Shown: positions 51,999 through 64,000 of the stretch, in pieces
How the letters are laid out: every line of letters begins with the position of its first letter
How positions within the stretch are numbered: position 1 is the first letter of the stretch
From: Lampris incognitus
Taxonomy: Eukaryota; Chordata; Actinopteri; Lampriformes; Lampridae
Direction: 5' to 3'
NCBI RefSeq assembly: GCF_029633865.1
Contig: NC_079219.1
Span: 59,330,823-59,394,822, forward strand
DNA: 64,000 nt
Made by a program: the position numbers and the translations under genes
Notes under the pieces: generated by a model
Told to the model about the DNA's origin: nothing
Database searches by the model: none
Seen by the model: only the letters and a program-made list of their open reading frames with translations

Positions 51999-52950
51999 AG
52001 GATAATTTATATTCTAGATAATTTATACGATGAAATATTATGTATATATATATATTCATAGTTGGGTGCATGTATTTTACACTGGATGGAGAGTCTGCCC
52101 TCGGTGTAAATACGCTCCTCTGAGGAGTTGTGCGGGGTGCTAGCACATGACAGAATGGCAGCCTGCGTAGTGTGCTTCAGTGTAATGTGACGGGTGACAG
52201 TGCGCTCATCCTAAATGGGCTCTCTTAGCGCCGAGTCGGCCGCCTCCCTGACAGAGGGAAAAGCTCAGTGTGTCAGGAGCGGGGTAAAAGTTGAGTGAAA
52301 TGATAAATCAAGTATAAATATAAACCAATCCCTCTTGGCCAGACCTCACTGTCAGGGAGTTTGCTCAGGAAGTGTAACTTGCGGATTTGGACACACAAAC
52401 CACATCGACACTTCATGTGCAGATTCGTGGTGTTTTGGGTGGGAAAGGGAAATAGGATAATGACAAGTGTTGACTTGAGATACAGTTATTGTTTGGTTTG
52501 CTTCTGCCTAGACTCTTGCTTAGATGTCCACCCAGATTCATTTGCGTGACTTGCAAGCCTTAAATTACTCAATTTAAACAGATTTGAATTCCTTTTTAAT
52601 CCAACGTCCCTAAAGATGAGTTAGGATCTGTGAAAAGCCAGACTGAAAACCCAAATGTGTATCCCATGTCTCCCAATATTGCAGAAGCGTGTGCGCAGCG
52701 GGTTTATTTCCTTTGGTAGGGTTCAAATAAAGTCCTGCTTAAGTGGGTGGAGAGTGGACTTCATGTAGAACGAAAAGCTCCATATCTGAGAGATCTGTTG
52801 TTCAGTGCTGGTTGTGTTGAAGGGGGTGTCTAAGTAGAGCATGACCAGCTTTTACATAACACCGTGCACTGTGTTAAGTGGACCAGATCAGAAAATACTA
52901 CGCTTCAGCCCTATTTACTGGCAGTACCAAATAATAACAACGTCACCAGC
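51999..52950. other. Non-coding stretch, nothing recognised
   Basis: AT-rich at the left, then mixed. No gene frame was seen. Confidence 0.45.
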
Positions 52951-53632
52951 AAGCACGGGGGGGACAGCGAGCACGGGGAGGACAGCGAGCACGGGAGGGA
53001 CAGCGAGCACAGGGAGGACAGCAAGCATGGGAGGGACGGCAAGCAGCAAGCATGGGAAGGACAGCAAGCATGGGGAGGACAGCAAGCATGGGAGGGAGAG
53101 CAAGCATGGGGAGGACAGCAAGCATGGGAGGGAGAGCAAGCATGGGGAGGGCAGCAAGCAGCAAGCATGGGAGGGAGAGCAAGCATGGGGAGGACAGCAA
53201 GCAGCAAGCATGGGGAGGACAGCAAGCATGGGGAGGACAGCAAGCATGGGAGGGAGAGCAAGCATGGGGAGGACAGCAAGCAGCAAGCATGGGAAGGACA
53301 GCAAGCATGGGGAGGACAGCAAGCATGGGGAGGACAGCAAGCATGGGGAGGACAGCAAGCATGGGAGGGATAGCAAGCATGGGGAGGACAGCAAGCAGCA
53401 AGCATGGGAAGGACAGCAAGCATGGGGAGGACAGCAAGCATGGGGAGGACAGCAAGCATGGGGAGGACAGCAAGCATGGGAGGGATAGCAAGCATGGGAG
53501 GGATAGCAAACATGGGGAGGACAGCAAGCAGCAAGCATGGGAGGGATAGCAAGCATGGTAGGGAGAGCAAGCATGGGAGGGATAGCAAACATGGGGAGGA
53601 CAGCAAGCAGCAAGCATGGGAGGGATAGCAGG
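52951..53632 (+). repeat. 18-bp minisatellite (agcaagcatggggaggac)
   Basis: About 38 units, with agcaagcagcaagcatgg insertions at intervals. The period is a multiple of three, so several frames stay open on both strands. Confidence 0.95.
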
Positions 53633-53767
53633 AGACAAAGGAGAGGAGAAAGTCGAGGAGACGGAGGGTAAAGTGTAACAAGGCATCTGCACGAGGAGGC
53701 ACGTGTACCCATCTACTGTTGTGTGCAGCCACCTCTGCATTAGGACATGTGTGTGTGTGTGTGTGTA

Positions 53768-54545
53768 CACCTGGTATTTCTATCCTAATGGGGACCAAAT
53801 TGGGTCCCCATTAGGATAGAAAAACCAGAAACCACCTACCTTGCAGGGACATTTTACGGGTCCCACATGAGGAAGAGGGTGTATTTTAGGGTCAGGACGA
53901 GGGTTAAGGTCAGGGTTAGGGTTAAGGTCAGAGTTAGGGTTAAGGTCAGGGTGAGGTTTAAGGCCAGAGTGAGGGTTAAGGTCAGAATCAGGGTTATGGT
54001 TAAGATCAGGGTGAGGGTTAAGGTCAGAGTGAGGGTTAAGGTCAGGGTGAGGGTTAAGGTCAGAATCAGGGTTATGGTTAAGATCAGGGTTAGGGTTAAG
54101 ATCAGGGTGAGGGTTAAGGTCAGGGTGAGGGTTAAGGTCAGAATCAGGGTTATGGTTAAGATCAGGGTGAGGGTTAAGGTCAGAGTGAGGGTTAAGGTCA
54201 GGGTGAGCGTTAAGATCAGGGTGAGGGTTAAGGTCAGGGTTAGGGTTAAGGTCAGGGTGAGGGTTAAGGTCAGGGTTAGGGTTAAGGTCAGCGTTAGGGT
54301 TAAGGTCAGAGTTAGGGTTAAGGTCAGCGTTAGGGTTAAGGTCAGGGTTAGGGTTAAGGTCAGCGTTAGGGTTAAGGTCAGAGTTAGGGTTAAGGTCAGC
54401 GTTAGGGTTAAGGTCAGGGTTAGGTTTGGGTTAGCGTTCGGGTTAAGGTCAGACATGCAGTTATGATGGTTAAGGTTAGGGTTAAGGACTGGGGAATGAA
54501 TGGAGTCAATGAGGGGTCCCCACAAGTATAGGGTGACATGGTGCG
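53768..54545 (+). repeat. GGTTAAGGTCAG array with palindromic left module
   Basis: The left module (53768-53860) contains a perfect inverted pair ctatcctaatggggacc / ggtccccattaggatag. The array 53880-54480 has about 18-bp units (gttagggttaaggtcagg). The right module contains ggggtccccacaagtatagg. I recognise this three-part layout as a recurrent vertebrate repeat but cannot name it. Confidence 0.75.
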
Positions 54546-55112
<567 letters not shown>

Positions 55113-55114
<2 letters not shown>

Positions 55115-55865
55115 CTGTCCTCAGGATGTACATAATGGAAAGGCACCTGGGCGCCTCTTCATAAAGGCCATATGCTGAATCAACTCTCCTCCGTGCCGTA
55201 AACAGAGATAAAGAGAGGGGGAGAATGGACGAGGCGGTAGAAGGAGCGGAGGAGGAGGAGGAGGAGGGTGGGGGGAGTGGGTTTGGTTTGCAGATTGAGC
55301 GAGGGGTCAGAGGGCACTTGTTTTGATAGGCTGCGAGGGCGCTGTGTTGTTGCAGCAGCAGTGAGGCTGGGCGTCATGAGGAGGTGAGGGTGGAGGGGTG
55401 ATGGTGGTGGGGGGGTGATGGAGTGGGGGGGTGATGGTGGTGGAGTGGGGGGGGGCTTTGTAGCAAAAGTCATGTTCCATGTCAGAGCCGCATCAGAACA
55501 CGTCTGATAATGTGCACCCGGCGCATCAATGATGGATGGGACTTATTCCTATAGGTCTGCATTCCCCTCTTCAAGCCTTCTCCTCCCTCCCTCCCTCTTG
55601 TTTCTCACTTCCTTCCATCATCATTATCCACATTTTCTCCCCACTCCATCCCCTACGCTGATCATCTGTCCCTCGCATCCCCAATCCCACTCTTTACCTC
55701 CCTCATTACAGTCTAATCTGCTCCTCAATTGCCTCCCATCTCTTTGCTCTCCAATTCACTCAGCCATCCATCTTCCTTCCTTGCAATCCTTCGCTTTTCT
55801 TTAACCTCCTCCCTTCCCTCCTCCCTTCCTGACCCTCCTCCTTGATTTTCCCTCCTTGACCCCTC
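55113..55865. other. Non-coding stretch, purine/pyrimidine skewed
   Basis: A GGA/GGTG-rich patch (55200-55460) is followed by CT-rich sequence. No gene was recognised. Confidence 0.5.
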
Positions 55866-56712
55866 TTGTCTTCCCTTTTTCCTTCTCTCGCTCCCCCTCT
55901 CTCTCACTCTCTCTCCCCTTGCTCCATCTTCGCTCTCTCCCTCTTTTCTCTCTCACTCTCTTCTCTCTCTCCCTCTTTGCTCTCTCGCTCCCTCTTTGCT
56001 CACTCTCGCTTTCACTTTTCTCTCTCACTCTCTCCCTCCCTCTCTTCTCTCTCTTGCTCTCTCTCTTCTCTCCCTCTCCCTCTTTTCTCTCTCTCGCTCC
56101 CTCTTCTCTCTCTCCCTCTTCTCTCTCCCTCTTCTCCCTCTCTCCCTCTTCTCTCTCTCTCGCTCCCTCTTCTCTCTCTCCCTCTTCTCTCTCCCTCTTC
56201 TCTCTCTCCCTCTTCTCTCTCTCTCCCTCTTTTCTCTCTCTCGCTCCCTCTTCTCTCTCTCTCCCTCTTTTCTCTCTCTCGCTCCCTCTTCTCTCTCTCT
56301 CCCTCTTTTCTCTCTCTCGCTCCCTCTTCTCTCTCTCCCTCTTCGCTCTCTCGCTCCCTCTTTGCTCTCTCTCTCTTGCTCACTCTCCCTCCCTCTTCTC
56401 TCTCTCCCTCTCCCTCTTCTCTCTCTCTCTCTCGCTGTCTCTCCCTTTGCTCTCTCACTCTGTCTCTCCTCTCTCTCTCACGCTCTCTACCTCTTTGCTC
56501 TCTCTCTCGCTGTATCTCCCTCTTCCCTCTTCGTGCTCTGTCTCTCTCTCTCCCTCTCTCCCTCTTCACTCTCTCTCCCGCTTCGCTCTCTCCCTCTTTG
56601 CTGTCTCTCTCTCTGTCTCTCTCTGTCTCTCTCTGTCTCTCTCTCTGTCTCTCTCTCTGTCTCTCTCTGTCTCTCTCTGTCTCTCTCTCTGTCTCTCTCT
56701 CTTCCTCTTCAC
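55866..56712 (+). repeat. Long pyrimidine array (ctctctccctcttctctc words)
   Basis: About 850 bp of CT with spaced CCC, TTT and CG variants (ctcgctccctcttct); the right part is (TCTCTG)n. It is almost pure polypyrimidine on + and is a candidate for unusual DNA structure. Confidence 0.93.
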
Positions 56713-56847
56713 ACTTGTTCGGGAGCAAATGTAGCGTTCTCAGAAAAGTGTGAACATGGAAAGCCTTTTATCTGTTTATATTTCCCTCGTATCGCTCGCT
56801 GCCGTTGCTTTTCCTCCTACATTGCTCTTTACATTCCCCTGTGCACG

Positions 56848-56880
<33 letters not shown>

Positions 56881-56995
56881 ACCATGTCAGTTTTAAGAGG
56901 TAGTACGGGATCTTGACAAGGTTACACAAATAAGGTCAGAGGACATGCTAGGTATTCGTCCCCATAGTCCCTAAAGAACGCGACTTGATGAGCTC

Positions 56996-57056
<61 letters not shown>

Positions 57057-57339
57057 TTCTCGCTCTCTTCCCGTCTGTCTCCTGTCCGTCTCTAACAGCT
57101 CTCTGACACAGGTACATCCTTTAAAAGAGGCTCACTTATCTGAGGTGCTGTGTCAGGTTTTGCCGGGTGTGCGACGCCCTGCACTCCCCAGGAACCCTGC
57201 ATCTCTCTTCTTCTGCAGCATCCGTCTCAGCCAGGGGACACGCCGGCTCTAAATTTAGCATACAGACAAAGGCATCGGTCTTGGAAAGATGGAGGCTTTG
57301 CTTGACGCAGCCCGAGGCGTTTACACACTGAGACAGCAG
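56713..57339. other. Non-coding stretch with two CA microsatellites
   Basis: CA runs lie at 56850-56878 and 56997-57054. The rest (57055-57339) is not recognised. Confidence 0.5.
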
Positions 57340-60300
57340 CCGCACAAACAAACACCACACAGGCCAGTACACACAGAAACTAGCAACACACAGGCCAGTA
57401 CACACAGAAACTAGCAACACACAGGCCAGTACACGCAGAAACTAGCAACACACAGGCCAGTACACACAGAAACTAGCAACACACAGGCCAGTACACGCAG
57501 AAACTAGCAACACACAGGCCAGTACACACAGAAACTAGCAACACACAGGCCAGTACACACAGAAACTAGCAACACACAGGCCAGTACACACAGAATCTAG
57601 CAACACACAGGCCAGTACACGCAGAAACTAGCAACACACAGGCCAGTACACACAGAAACTAGCAACACACAGGCCAGTACACACAGAAACAGGCCAGTAC
57701 ACACAGAAACTAGCAACACACAGGCCAGTACACACAGAAACTAGCAACACACAGGCCAGTACACACAGAAACTAGCAACACACAGGCCAGTACACACACA
57801 AACTAGCAACACACAGGCCAGTACACACAGAAACTAGCAACACACAGGCCAGTACACGCAGAAACTAGCAACACACAGGCCAGTACACGCAGAAACTAGC
57901 AACACACAGGCCAGTACACACAGAAACTAGCAACACACAGGCCAGTACACACAGAAACTAGCAACACACAGGCCAGTACACACAGAAACTAGCAACACAC
58001 AGGCCAGTACACGCAGAAACTAACAACACACAGGCCAGTACACACAGAATCTAGCAACACACAGGCCAGTACACGCAGAAACTAGCAACACACAGGCCAG
58101 TACACGCAGAAACTAGCACCACACAGGCCAGTACACACAGAAACTAGCAACACACAGGCCAGTACACACAGAAACTAGCAACACACAGGCCAGTACACAC
58201 AGAATCAAACACCACACAGGCCAGTACACACAGAAACTAGCAACACACAGGCCAGTACACACAGAAACTAGCAACACACAGGCCAGTACACACAGAAACT
58301 AGCAACACACAGGCCAGTACACACAGAAACTAGCAACACACAGGCCAGTACACACAGAAACAGGCCAGTACACACAGAAACTAGCAACACACAGGCCAGT
58401 ACACACAGAAACTAGCAACACACAGGCCAGTACACACAGAAACTAGCAACACACAGGCCAGTACACACAGAAACTAGCAACACACAGGCCAGTACACGCA
58501 GAAACTAGCAACACACAGGCCAGTACACACAGAAACTAGCAACACACAGGCCAGTACACACAGAAACAGGCCAGTACACAAAGAAACTAGCAACACACAG
58601 GCCAGTACACACAGAAACTAGCAACACACAGGCCAGTACACACAGAAACTAGCAACACACAGGCCAGTACACACACAAACTAGCAACACACAGGCCAGTA
58701 CACACAGAAACTAGCAACACACAGGCCAGTACACATAGAAACTAGCAACACACAGGCCAGTACACATAGAAACTAGCAACACACAGGCCAGTACACACAG
58801 AAACTAGCAACACACAGGCCAGTACACACAGAATCAAACACCACACAGGCCAGTACACACAGAATCAAACACCACACAGGCCAGTACACACAGAAACTAG
58901 CAACACACAGGCCAGTACACACAGAAACTAGCAACACACAGGCCAGTACACACAGAAACTAGCAACACACAGGCCAGTACACACAGAAACTAGCAACACA
59001 CAGGCCAGTACACACAGAAACTAGCAACACACAGGCCAGTACACACAGAAACTAGCAACACACAGGCCAGTACACACAGAATCAAACACCACACAGGCCA
59101 GTACACACAGAATCAAACACCACACAGGCCAGTACACACAGAAACTAGCAACACACAGGCCAGTACACACAGAAACTAGCAACACACAGGCCAGTACACA
59201 CAGAAACTAGCAACACACAGGCCAGTACACGCAGAAACTAGCAACACACAGGCCAGTACACACAGAAACTAGCAACACACAGGCCAGTACACACACAAAC
59301 TAGCAACACACAGGCCAGTACACACACAAACTAGCAACACACAGGCCAGTACACACAGAAACTAGCAACACACAGGCCAGTACACACAGAAACTAGCAAC
59401 ACACAGGCCAGTACACATAGAAACTAGCAACACACAGGCCAGTACACATAGAAACTAGCAACACACAGGCCAGTACACATAGAAACTACCAACACACAGG
59501 CCAGTACACATAGAAACTAGCAACACACAGGCTAGTACACGCAGAAACTAGCAACACACAGGCCAGTACACACAGAAACTAGCAACACACAGGCCAGTAC
59601 ACACAGAAACTAGCAACACACAGGCCAGTACACACAGAAACTAGCAACACACAGGCCAGTACACGCAGAAACTAGCAACACACAGGCCAGTACACGCAGA
59701 AACTAGCAACACACAGGCCAGTACACGCAGAAACTAGCAACACACAGGCCAGTACACGCAGAAACTAGCAACACACAGGCCAGTACACACAGAAACTAGC
59801 AACACACAGGCCAGTACACGCAGAAACTAGCAACACACAGGCCAGTACACGCAGAAACTAGCAACACACAGGCCAGTACACACAGAATCAAACAACACAC
59901 TGGCCAGTACACACAGAATCAAACACCACACAGGCCAGTACACACAGAAACTAGCAACACACAGGCCAGTACACACAGAAACTAGCACCACACAGGCCAG
60001 TACACACAGAAACTAACAACACACAGGCCAGTACACACAGAAACTAGCAACACACAGGCCAGTACAAACAGAATCAGACAACACACAGGCCAGTACACAC
60101 AGAAACTAACAACACACAGGCCAGTACACACAGAAACTAACAACACACAGGCCAGTACACACAGAAACTAGCAACACACAGGCCAGTACAAACAGAATCA
60201 GACAACACACAGGCCAGTACACACAGAAACTAGCAACACACAGGCCAGTACACACAGAATCAAACACCACACAGGCCAGTACACACAGAAACAAACACCA

Positions 60301-63300
60301 CACAGGCCAGTACACACAGAATCAAACACCACACAGGCCAGTACACACAGAATCAGACAACACACAGGCCAGTACACACAGAATCAAACACCACACAGGC
60401 CAGTACACACAGAATCAAACACCACACAGGCCAGTACACACAGAATCAAACACCACACAGGCCAGTACACACAGAATCAGACAACACACAGGCCAGTACA
60501 CACAGAATCAAACACCACACAGGCCAGTACACACAGAAACTAGCAACACACAGGCCAGTACACACAGAATCAAACACCACACAGGCCAGTACACACAGAA
60601 TCAGACAACACACAGGCCAGTACACACAGAATCAAACACCACACAGGCCAGTACACACAGAATCAAACAACACACTGGCCAGTACACACAGAATCAAACA
60701 ACACACAGGCCAGTACACACAGAATCAAACAACACACTGGCCAGTACACACAGAATCAAACAACACACAGGCCAGTACACACAGAATCAAACAACACACT
60801 GGCCAGTACACACAGAATCAAACAACACACAGGCCAGTACACACAGAATCAAACAACACACTGGCCAGTACACACAGAATCAAACAACACACAGGCCAGT
60901 ACACACAGAATCAAACAACACACTGGCCAGTACACACAGAATCAAACAACACACAGGCCAGTACACACAGAAACTAACAACACACTGGCCAGTACACACA
61001 GAATCAAACAACACACAGGCCAGTACACACAGAATCAAACAACACACAGGCCAGTACACACAGAATCAAACAACACACAGGCCAGTACACACAGAATCAA
61101 ACACCACACAGGCCAGTACACACAGAAACTAACAACACACACAGTACACACAGAATCAAACACCACACGGGCCAGTACACACAGAAACTAACAACACACA
61201 GGCCAGTACACACAGAATCAAACACCACACAGGCCAGTACACACAGAAACTAGCAACACACAGGCCCGTACACACAGAGTCAAACAACACACAGGCCAGT
61301 ACACACAGAAACTAACAACACACAGGCCAGTACACACAGAATCAGACAACACACAGGCCAGTACACACAGAATCAAACAACACACTGGCCAGTACACACA
61401 GAATCAAACAACACACAGGCCAGTACACACAGAAACTAACAACACACAGGCCAGTACACACAGAAACTAACAACACACTGGCCAGTACACACAGAATCAA
61501 ACAACACACTGGCCAGTACACACAGAATCAAACAACACACTGGCCAGTACACACAGAATCAAACAACACACTGGCCAGTACACACAGAATCAAACAACAC
61601 ACTGGCCAGTACACACAGAATCAAACAACACACAGGCCAGTACACACAGAATCAAACAACACACAGGCCAGTACACACAGAATCAAACACCACACAGGCC
61701 AGTACACACAGAAACTAACAACACACACAGTACACACAGAATCAAACACCACACGGGCCAGTACACACAGAAACTAACAACACACAGGCCAGTACACACA
61801 GAATCAAACACCACACAGGCCAGTACACACAGAAACTAGCAACACACAGGCCCGTACACACAGAGTCAAACAACACACAGGCCAGTACACACAGAAACTA
61901 ACAACACACAGGCCAGTACACACAGAATCAGACAACACACAGGCCAGTACACACAGAATCAAACACCACACAGGCCAGTACACACAGAATCAAACAACAC
62001 ACTGGCCAGTACACACAGAATCAAACAACACACAGGCCAGTACACACAGAAACTAACAACACACAGGCCAGTACACACAGAAACTAACAACACACTGGCC
62101 AGTACACACAGAATCAAACAACACACTGGCCAGTACACACAGAATCAAACAACACACTGGCCAGTACACACAGAATCAAACAACACACAGGCCAGTACAC
62201 ACAGAATCAAACAACACACAGGCCAGTACACACAGAAACTAACAACACACTGGCCAGTACACACAGAATCAAACACCACACAGGCCAGTACACACAGAAT
62301 CAAACAACACACAGGCCAGTACACACAGAATCAAACAACACACTGGCCAGTACACACAGAATCAAACACCACACAGGCCAGTACACACAGAAACTAACAA
62401 CACACAGGCCAGTACACACAGAAACTAACAACACACAGGCCAGTACACACAGAGTCAAACAACACACAGGCCAGTACACACAGAAACTAACAACACACTG
62501 GCCAGTACACACAGAATCAAACACCACACAGGCCAGTACACACAGAAACTAACAACACACAGGCCAGTACACACAGAAACTAACAACACACAGGCCAGTA
62601 CACACAGAAACTAACAACACACAGGCCAGTACACACAGAAACTAACAACACACAGGCCAGTACACACAGAGTCAAACAACACACAGGCCAGTACACACAG
62701 AATCAGACAACACACAGGCCAGTACACACAGAATCAGACAACACACAGGCCAGTACACACAGAAACTAACAACACACAGGCCAGTACACACAGAATCAAA
62801 CACCACACAGGCCAGTACACACAGAAACTAACAACACACAGGCCAGTACACACAGAATCAGACAACACACAGGCCAGTACACACAGAATCAGACAACACA
62901 CAGGCCAGTACACACAGAAACTAACAACACACAGGCCAGTACACACAGAATCAAACACCACACAGGCCAGTACACACAGAATCAAACACCACACAGGCCA
63001 GTACACACAGAAACTAACAACACACAGGCCAGTACACACAGAATCAAACACCACACGGGCCAGTACACACAGAAACTAACAACACACAGGCCAGTACACA
63101 CAGAATCAAACAACACACAGGCCAGTACACACAGAATCAGACAACACACAGGCCAGTACACACAGAATCAGACAACACACAGGCCAGTACACACAGAAAC
63201 TAGCAACACACAGGCCCGTACACACAGAATCAAACACCACACAGGCCAGTACACACAGAATCAAACACCACACAGGCCAGTACACACAGAAACTAGCAAC

Positions 63301-63722
63301 ACACAGGCCCGTACACACAGAGTCAAACAACACACAGGCCAGTACACACAGAATCAAACAACACACTGGCCAGTACACACAGAATCAAACACCACACAGG
63401 CCAGTACACACAGAATCAAACACCACACAGGCCAGTACACACAGAAACTAACAACACACAGGCCAGTACACACAGAAACTAACAACACACAGGCCAGTAC
63501 ACACAGAATCAAACAACACACTGGCCAGTACACACAGAATCAAACAACACACTGGCCAGTACACACAGAATCAAACAACACACTGGCCAGTACACACAGA
63601 ATCAAACACCACACAGGCCAGTACACACAGAATCAAACACCACACAGGCCAGTACACACAGAATCAAACAACACACTGGCCAGTACACACAGAATCAAAC
63701 ACCACACAGACCAGTACACACA
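57340..63722 (+). repeat. 31-bp satellite (cacacaggccagtacacaca plus gaaactagcaa), about 205 units
   Basis: A 6.4-kb tandem array of 31-bp units. The left part (to about 59.88 kb) is mainly of the aaactagcaac type with frequent acacgcag variants. The right part is mainly of aatcaaac, aatcagac and aaactaac types with cacactggcc variants. Short 17-bp units and 28-bp units occur and mark larger duplications. Minus-strand open frames (Cys/Leu/Val-rich) are by-products. Confidence 0.97.
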
Positions 63723-64000
63723 GTCTGCGGGTAGGAAGCTGGATGTGGGTAGGTGTCCTGGTCGCTGCATTAGCGCCTCCTCTGCTCGGTTGGGGCGCCT
63801 GTTCAGGGGGGAGGGGGGATTGGGGGGAATAGCGTGATCCTCCCACACGCTACGTCCCCCTGGTGAAACTCCTCACTGTCAGGTGAAAAGAAGCGGCTGG
63901 TGACTCCACATGTATGGGAGGAGGCATGTGGTAGTCTGCAGCCCTCCCCGGATCGGCAGAGGGGGTGGAGCAGAGACCAGGACGGCTCGGAAGGGTGGGA
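63723..64000 (+). mobile_element. S2 SINE, head missing, running off the window
   Basis: It starts at tctgcgggtaggaagctgga in the S2 body immediately after the last satellite unit and continues to the window end within the S2 3' part. The tRNA-like head is absent. Confidence 0.82.

Noticed and set aside
52841..53798. Several 165-295-codon frames on both strands
   Set aside because: By-products of the 18-bp array.
53854..54525. Leu-Thr and Arg-Val repeat frames
   Set aside because: GGTTAAGGTCAG array.
55125..55170. Possible next ephb6 exon after a tcctcag acceptor
   Set aside because: The following sequence lacks the Cys-rich EGF-like pattern expected and reaches a stop quickly.
55856..56916. 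Frames of about 290-306 codons rich in Ser, Leu and Pro
   Set aside because: Pyrimidine tract translated in three frames.
57340..63722. CRISPR-like regular repeats
   Set aside because: The units are head-to-tail 31-bp repeats with no unique spacers, in a vertebrate genome.

Overview
The window is vertebrate nuclear DNA, almost certainly from a teleost fish. The two recognisable genes are spliced and vertebrate-type. The rest is packed with fish-style SINEs, L2/Rex-like LINE pieces, a Tc1/mariner element, hAT MITEs, long GT/GA/CT microsatellites and many minisatellites. A 200-N assembly gap lies at 23739-23938. The species cannot be named from the sequence.

Genes. (1) The last four coding exons of a class I facilitative glucose transporter, best matched to slc2a3 (GLUT3), lie on + at 4003-6348. 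The exons are 105, 102, 204 and 285 bp and all boundaries are GT/AG; the exons for TM1-TM7 are not in the window. (2) Four exons of an Eph receptor, best matched to ephb6, lie on + at 28015-28079, 40916-41188, 46144-46313 and 46797-47092. Together they encode essentially the whole ephrin-binding domain and the start of the Cys-rich region. The signal-peptide exon was not found, and later exons must lie beyond the right edge. Both genes run left to right, and a CpG-rich stretch at about 17.2-17.76 kb could be a promoter between them. (3) An intact 341-codon Tc1/mariner transposase sits antisense inside an ephb6 intron.

Layout: 0-3.8 kb LINE pieces, SINEs and a foldback element; 4.0-7.2 kb slc2a3 3' half and 3' UTR; 7-28 kb intergenic or ephb6 5' region with SINEs, an hAT MITE nested in a SINE, microsatellites, a GC-rich minisatellite, the gap, a 14-bp array and a 26-bp array; 28.0-40.9 kb ephb6 intron with 12-bp and 17-bp arrays, a foldback MITE and the Tc1 element; 41.2-46.1 kb intron with a 34-bp array; 47.1 kb to the end a further intron or flank with 57/66-bp and 18-bp arrays, a GGTTAAGGTCAG array and long pyrimidine tracts, ending in a 6.4-kb satellite of 31-bp units.

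Three tRNA-headed repeat families recur, called here S1 (gcacggtggcncagtgg head), S2 (cgggtggcnnggcggtctatt head) and S3 (ccctttagtcgagcggttagcg head). Several S2 copies have clear target-site duplications.

I did not find an undescribed multi-gene system. The most notable items are the intact Tc1 element, the three-way split of the ephb6 ligand-binding exon, a juxtaposed acceptor/donor site beside the 17-bp array, the modular SINE families with readable insertion histories, and the domain structure of the 31-bp satellite. Nearly all long open frames are by-products of tandem repeats.
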